DNA of 10,604 bases from Pseudomonadota bacterium. GTDB taxonomy: Bacteria > Pseudomonadota > Alphaproteobacteria > Elsterales > Elsteraceae. Made by a program: the position numbers and the translations under genes. The stretch lies in assembly GCA_016195115.1 (NCBI GenBank), contig JACQAI010000252.1, forward strand, positions 1 to 10,604. The letters run 5' to 3'. Every line of letters begins with the position of its first letter. Position 1 is the stretch's first letter. Positions 7,004 through 10,604 of the stretch are shown here, piece after piece. Below the pieces are notes generated by a model. That model saw nothing but the letters and a program-made list of their open reading frames with translations. It searched no databases and was not told the origin of the DNA.

Positions 7004-7031
7004 ATGATAGCGAATGCCGCGCCTCGATCAA
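7004..7031 (-). promoter_or_regulatory. Sigma70-type promoter for the zinc-finger/polA/cyclophilin cluster
   Basis: On the minus strand, TTGATC (7026-7031) and TATCAT (7004-7009) are separated by 16 bp. This is the best -35/-10 pair I found in the window. Transcription would begin near 6997, leaving an untranslated leader of about 47 nt before the ATG at 6950. Confidence 0.6.
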
Positions 7032-7123
7032 CCCGCGCCGACGCTCCGGTTCGGATCCTCATCGACCCCAGGATCAACGTGCCCGACAGTTCGCATCCCC
7101 CGCGTCCGCGCCGTGGACGCGCC

Positions 7124-8063
7124 GTGACACGCTGGGCGGGCGCGCTGCTCGCCGGCATGCTGCTGCTCGGCTGCGCCGCCGCGCCGCCGCAGCGCCCGCC
7201 GGGCGCGCCGTCGAGAAGGCGGGCTGTTCTTCATCGCGCGCGGCATCGCGCTCTATGCCTACGATCAGCGCGGCTTCGGCGACGCGCCCGACCGCGGCCG
7301 CTGGGTCGGCCAGCGCCGCCTGGTCGACGACCTGCGCCTGGTCATCGCGCTGGTGCAGCGCCGGCATCCGGGCCTGCCCGTGTTCATCATGGGCGACAGC
7401 ATGGGGGGCGCGCTCGGCATGGTTGCGCTGACCGAGCCCGACCCGCCCGCGGTCGCCGGCCTCATCTTGTTGGCGCCGGCGGTGCGCGGCCGCGATACCC
7501 TGACGGGGCTCCAGCGCCTGGTGCTGAGCGTGCTGGACAACACCGTGCCGTGGTTCACGGTGACGGGGCAGGGCCTGCGCATCGTGCCATCGGACAACAT
7601 CACGATGCTGCGCCAGCTGGCGCACGACCCGCTGATCATCAAGGCGACCCGCATCGACACCCTGCGCGGCCTGGTCGACCTGATGGACGCGGCGAGCGAG
7701 GCCGCATCCAAGCTGACCGCGCCCACCTTGATCCTGGCCGGCCAGCGCGACGAGATCGTCACGCCGATTCCGACCTGCCTGATGCTGGCGCGGCTGCCGC
7801 CGCGGCCGCCCGGCGCGTGGCGCTTCGCGCTCTATCCGCGCGGCTACCACATGCTGATCCGCGACCGCGAGGGCGGGCTCGTGCTGACCGACATCGAGCG
7901 CTGGATCGAGGACCGATCGGCGCCGCTGCCGTCGGGCGACGAGCGGCTGACCGAGTCGGCCGAGCCGATCGCCGACGCGATCGCGCAGCTGCCGACCTGC
8001 AACACCGTGGTCGATCGGCTGCGCGAGCATCCGCTGTTCGCTGGACTGAAGTCCGCGCCCTAG
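7124..8063 (+). pseudogene. Lipoprotein alpha/beta-hydrolase (monoacylglycerol-lipase-like) with internal deletion and frame change
   Basis: Two pieces of one gene in different frames. The first, from GTG 7124, encodes a lipoprotein signal peptide (VTRWAGALLAGMLLLGC, lipobox LLGC at 14-17) and a Pro-rich linker ending PPGAPS near 7213. The second, open from about 7203 to the TAG at 8063, encodes FFIARGIALYAYDQRGFG, then the nucleophile elbow GDSMGG (Ser codon 7398-7400), Asp in GQRDEI (7749-7751) and His in GYHMLIRD (7848-7850), so the triad is present. Missing is the segment of roughly 60-80 residues that family members carry between linker and this strand, including the HGF oxyanion loop. 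No in-frame ATG exists upstream in the second frame, which is closed by a TGA at 7125. The junction lies at about 7207-7224, next to a short GC hairpin (7192-7206). It is either a decayed gene or an assembly collapse; triad and frame are otherwise well kept, so any loss is recent. Confidence 0.75.
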
Positions 8064-8169
8064 CGCGGCAGGGGCGCAAGCCCCGCGAGCGCCAACAAGA
8101 CGACCGCGATGGGGAGGCCTCGCGCCAGGGCTTTTGCTGGGCTCGCGGGGCGTCGCCCCTGCCGCCTAG
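8060..8169. repeat. Long imperfect inverted repeat with self-complementary arms
   Basis: The left arm 8065-8090 and right arm 8141-8165 are reverse complements over 12 plus 11 bp, broken by a 3x2-nt internal loop. CTAG flanks both ends (8060-8063, 8166-8169). The inner flanks (8092-8099 and 8131-8140) pair partly, and about 50 nt separate the arms. Each arm also folds alone: GGGGC-GCAA-GCCCC (8071-8084, a GNRA-type loop) and GGGGC-GTC-GCCCC (8147-8159). No T-run follows on either strand, so it is not a standard intrinsic terminator. It fills the gap after the hydrolase gene, overlaps its TAG, and may be a REP/MITE-like element. Confidence 0.8.
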
Positions 8170-8176
8170 AAACCCC

Positions 8177-8193
8177 GCGCGACACCGTCGCGC
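8177..8193. repeat. Short perfect hairpin, 7-bp stem with 3-nt loop
   Basis: GCGCGAC-ACC-GTCGCGC lies just right of the large inverted repeat. It has no poly-T tail and is directly followed by the possible -35 element of the next gene. It could be a weak terminator or an operator. Confidence 0.5.
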
Positions 8194-8223
8194 TTGGCGG
8201 CGGCGGTGCGCTTCCGCTTTAAT
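8194..8223 (+). promoter_or_regulatory. Possible promoter of the Pro/Ala-rich lipoprotein gene
   Basis: TTGGCG (8194-8199) and TTTAAT (8218-8223) are 18 bp apart, about 45 bp before the ATG at 8269. The -10 is the only AT-rich hexamer in this stretch. The -35 is a fair match only. Confidence 0.35.
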
Positions 8224-8268
8224 CGCCGCACTGCCGCCCATGGCCGCAACCAGGCGATTCGATTCGCG

Positions 8269-9613
8269 ATGAGGCTCCCGTTCGCCCTCACCCTGGCCGC
8301 CGCGCTGGCGCTCACTGGCTGCGCCGCCGATGACGGCGTCGATGATGCGCCCGCCACCGCGCCAACGGCGGCGCCAGCGCCCCGCGGCTCCGCCGGTCGC
8401 CGCGGCGGACGACGACGAGGATACCGCGGCACCGACGACGCCGTTCATCGTGCGCAAGCGGATGGTCGTCCTGGGCCAGCTGCCGGCGCGCCGCGATGCC
8501 GAGCCGCCGCCGGTACGGCGCGCACCCGAGCCGGCCTTACCACCGCCGCCCGCGCCAAGTCCGCCGGTGGCAGCGGCAGCGCCGCCCGCAGCGCCGCCGG
8601 CGGTGGAGGCAGACGAGCCCTCCGATGGGCTCGGACTGTTCCGTCGCATGTTCGGCGCGCTCGGGATCGACTCGACGACGCAAGCGGAGGCCGAGGCGCC
8701 GAAACCCAGCGCGCCTGCACCCGCCGCCGAGCCATCGGGCGATCAGACCACGCCGCCACCGCCCGCCGAGGCGCCGCCGCCTTCCGCGCAAGCCCCGGCG
8801 CCGCCGCGCGAGGTTGCGGCGCTGGCGCCGCCCGCGCCGGCGCGGCCGAGCCCGGGACCGCCGTTCGCCGGACCGGCGCGGCCCAACGCCGCGGCGTGCG
8901 CCGACGTCACGGCCGAGGGCCCGACCAAGGAGATCGATCTCGACACGGTGCGCCGGCTGCTGCGCGGCGGCGACTATCGGCGCGGCGCCTTCGAGACCAA
9001 TGCCGCCTATCGCGCACGCGTGCTCGCCAAGCTCGAGGGCGTCGAAGCGCTGGCGATCGAGCAGACCGGCCGTACCGACTTGGTGTTCTCGCTGCCGATC
9101 GCGCCCTACCGGATGAACTACGACGCCGACGCCAAGGAGCTGTGGATCGGCTCGGAGCTCGGCCTGCTGCGCGGCGGCTCGGCCATCGGCATGGGCGACT
9201 TCATCGTCGTCGCGACCGCCGAGCGCGAACTCGGCAGTCACCTGGCCACGATCGCGTACGGGGTTCGCCAGGCGCCGGGGGTCGAGCGCGAGGTCAAACG
9301 CGTCATCGGCGACCAGCTCGGCCTGATCATGCCGGGCGGCTCGTCGATGGGCTGGCCGTCGAACTTCCAGCGCGTGCAGGCGCCGATGACCGCCGACGAG
9401 GCCGCCGCCGCCAAGGACTCGATGGCGGTGCTGTTCGTCGCCCGCCTGCAGGAGCCCTATTTCGCCACTGGCGAGTTCATCCAGGAGGCCAAGCTCGACG
9501 AGCCGGTCGAGAAGCGGCTGACCGTCGAGGCGATCAAGGTCGCGATCGACTGCGCCGCGATTTACGACCGCCGCAGCGGCCGGCTGATCCGCGCCCTGGC
9601 GCCGATGCGCTGA
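8269..9613 (+). CDS. Unrecognised Pro/Ala-rich lipoprotein, interrupted by a one-base frameshift
   Basis: I do not recognise the family. From ATG 8269 the sequence gives a lipoprotein signal peptide, MRLPFALTLAAALALTGC (lipobox LTGC at 15-18), then DDAPATAPTAAPAP. The natural reading then moves to the +1 frame at CCCC (8380-8383) and continues AAPPVAAADDDEDTAAPTTP. Removing one C gives 447 residues. The layout is: a Pro/Ala-rich linker of nearly 200 residues broken by one small helix (GLGLFRRMFGALGI, codons from about 8627), then a compact C-terminal region from about nt 8895 (KEIDLDTVRRLLRGGDYRRG, NAAYRARVLAKLEG, IGMGDFIVVATA, KVAIDCAAIYDRRSGRLI). No catalytic motif is obvious. A surface-anchored protein with a linker crossing the envelope is an inference. 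The downstream frame is intact to the TGA at 9613, so a start at ATG 8330 or 8342 would yield a cytosolic form, but neither has a Shine-Dalgarno. The Shine-Dalgarno of 8269 is also weak. The stop lies 15 bp from the convergent methyltransferase stop. Confidence 0.72.
8380..8383 (+). other. Frameshift site (CCCC run) in the lipoprotein gene
   Basis: Upstream, the frame of the signal peptide reads APTAAPAP. Downstream, the frame shifted by one base reads AAPPVAAADDDED. Deleting one C of the run joins them. CCC-C is also a sequence at which +1 slippage by proline tRNA is known, so mutation, sequencing error and programmed shift remain open. Confidence 0.65.
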
Positions 9614-9628
9614 CCAACCTGCCCCGCG

Positions 9629-10324
9629 TCAACCCGTGCGCTTGAACAGGAAGCCGGCGGTTTCCGACGCCTCGGGGCCGCCGGCATAGGCCGTCGGCGA
9701 ACCGGCGATGAACTCGCGCTCGAGCGTCAAACCGGCGGCGCCGACCTGCTGCAGCAGCTCGTCGCGGTTGAGCACCCACGACAGATATTCGGTCTGATAG
9801 CCGTAGGCGTACGGACGCTGCACGACCACGAAGCTGGGCGCCTGGCGCACCACCGACAGCCGGGTCACGAACAGCCAACGCGTCGCCGCGCCCGCGAGAC
9901 CGGCCAGCGTCGTGCGCCAGTCCTCGGCGTATTGCAGGCTGGTGGCGGCAACCACCAGGTCATAGCCGCGCGCGAAGCAGGCCTCGTCGCTGGTCTCGAA
10001 CATCACCCACGGCAGCAGCTTCTGGCCGATCCCGCACAGCTCCGGGCGTTCCTTGACGGTGATCCGCATCATGACCTCGGGCAGCAGCCGGCGCGCCATG
10101 ACGGCGTAGTGTCCGAGCGCGCCGCCCCAGTCGTTGCGCGCGTTCGGCGCCAGCGGGAACATGCCGAGCGGCTCGGTGCTGTCGATGACGCGCACCCACT
10201 CGGGCAGCGCGTTGAGCATCACGGCGCCGACCGACGGATGGTCCCAGCCGGTCACGCCGGCGGCGGCGGTCGGCCATTTGGTGCCGACATATTCCCACTC
10301 GGGCGCACCCGGGTTGCCTGCCAT
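9629..10324 (-). CDS. TIGR04325-like SAM-dependent methyltransferase, probably with an internal in-frame deletion
   Basis: A 231-residue protein resembling the TIGR04325 methyltransferase family, often found near glycan or surface-polysaccharide genes. Seen in order: PEWEYVGTKWPTAAAGVTGW, the glycine motif DWGGALGHYAVMARRLLPEV (from D65), TVKERPELCGIGQKLLPWV, ARGYDLVVAATSLQYAEDW, RWLFVTRLSVVRQAPSFVV, QRPYAYGYQTEYLSWVLNR and the closing GFLFKR. A class I methyltransferase needs a hydrophobic beta-1 strand right before the Asp-Gly-Gly motif. Here the preceding residues are MFPLAPNARN, and the helix that members carry before that strand also seems absent, so roughly 30 residues may be lost in frame near nt 10130-10140. 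The ATG at 10324 is 10 bp after the upstream stop and has no clear Shine-Dalgarno; an upstream TTG at 10354 would overlap the preceding gene. The substrate is unknown. Confidence 0.78.
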   Translation of the reverse strand: MAGNPGAPEWEYVGTKWPTAAAGVTGWDHPSVGAVMLNALPEWVRVIDSTEPLGMFPLAPNARNDWGGALGHYAVMARRLLPEVMMRITVKERPELCGIGQKLLPWVMFETSDEACFARGYDLVVAATSLQYAEDWRTTLAGLAGAATRWLFVTRLSVVRQAPSFVVVQRPYAYGYQTEYLSWVLNRDELLQQVGAAGLTLEREFIAGSPTAYAGGPEASETAGFLFKRTG

Positions 10325-10334
10325 GTCGGCCAGA

Positions 10335-10604
10335 CTAGACTGGCGCCGCGGCAACGCCGAACCGCCGCTGCTCGCCCCAGGGATGACCCATCGCGGCCAG
10401 CGCGGCGACCAGCTCCGGACAAGCCGCGCGAATGGTCTGGCCGTTGACGTCGTCGAGATCGTTGGTGAACGCGAACAGCTCCTCGAGCTGGCCTGGAATG
10501 ATCTTGTCCCGCTGGCTCTTGAGATGCTCGATCACGAAAGCGGCGACTGCGCGATTGGTCCCGGCCGGACGGGCCACGAGGTGGCGCTCGAGCGCCGCGA
10601 TCGC
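10335..10604 (-). CDS. Unrecognised protein, C-terminal 89 residues (5' end outside window)
   Basis: The frame is open from the right edge to the TAG at 10335. Visible sequence includes AIAALERHLVARPAGTNRAV, then AAFVIEHLKSQRDKIIPGQ, LEELFAFTNDLDDVNGQTI, RAACPELVAALAAMGHPWGE and the end RFGVAAAPV. It looks like a mostly helical C-terminus with acidic FTNDLDDVN in the middle. I cannot place it in a family. Codon use matches the other genes, with strong G/C third positions, so it appears real. It lies 10 bp before the methyltransferase ATG on the same strand, so the two are probably co-transcribed. A GTG at 10577 could start a short version, but the frame continues upstream with good coding character, so truncation by the window edge is preferred. 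Confidence 0.65.
   Translation of the reverse strand, partial: AIAALERHLVARPAGTNRAVAAFVIEHLKSQRDKIIPGQLEELFAFTNDLDDVNGQTIRAACPELVAALAAMGHPWGEQRRFGVAAAPV

Noticed and set aside
7074..8030. A 318-codon open frame on the minus strand opposite the hydrolase
   Set aside because: The hydrolase triad motifs lie on the plus strand. The minus frame has no motif and arises from GC-rich complement.
8060..8169. The large inverted repeat as an intrinsic terminator
   Set aside because: No T-run follows either strand, and the 50-nt loop is far larger than usual. It is kept as a repeat of unknown function.
8194..9645. The lipoprotein frame read straight through to 9645 as a 483-residue protein
   Set aside because: Beyond about 8383 this frame becomes Arg/Gly/Ala-rich noise, while the +1 frame gives ordered protein sequence. 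Only the first part (from 8269) is kept, joined by the frameshift.

Overview
The window is very GC-rich chromosomal DNA (about 70% G+C) with the strong third-position G/C bias of a high-GC Alphaproteobacterium. The gene content fits that class: a ChvG/ChvI two-component pair, a zf-CHCC zinc-finger protein of the NDUFS6 type, PolA, and twin cyclophilins. A Rhodospirillales/Reyranella-like lineage is my guess; nothing here fixes the genus. I see no tRNA, rRNA, CRISPR array, transposase or phage gene.

Left part (1-2743). A minus-strand cluster reads pcuC (periplasmic copper chaperone), then chvI (response regulator), then chvG (sensor kinase, cut by the left edge). The pcuC stop codon lies inside the chvI ribosome-binding site. 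Divergent from pcuC is a HugZ/DUF2470-type split-barrel protein that probably binds flavin or heme. It ends in a 4-bp tail-to-tail overlap with the next cluster.

Middle (2740-7031). A second minus-strand cluster is headed by a good sigma70-type promoter (7004-7031). It runs zf-CHCC protein, polA, a cytosolic cyclophilin with a lysine-rich N-terminus, and an exported cyclophilin; the two cyclophilins are coupled by ATGA. PolA has complete 5'-nuclease and polymerase motifs, but every carboxylate of its 3'-5' exonuclease site is replaced, so it should not proofread.

Right part (7124-10604). This part looks damaged. A lipoprotein alpha/beta-hydrolase gene has lost the segment between its lipobox and the beta-strand before the nucleophile elbow, and changes frame there. 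A roughly 110-bp two-armed inverted repeat follows. Next is an unrecognised Pro/Ala-rich lipoprotein gene with a one-base frameshift at a CCCC run. Convergent to it are a TIGR04325-like methyltransferase gene, apparently missing the first strand of its SAM-binding fold, and the 3' end of an unknown gene.

The most useful leads are the proofreading-dead PolA, the run of three adjacent lesioned genes (real decay or an assembly problem), and the large hairpin between two of them. I did not find a convincing new multi-gene system.
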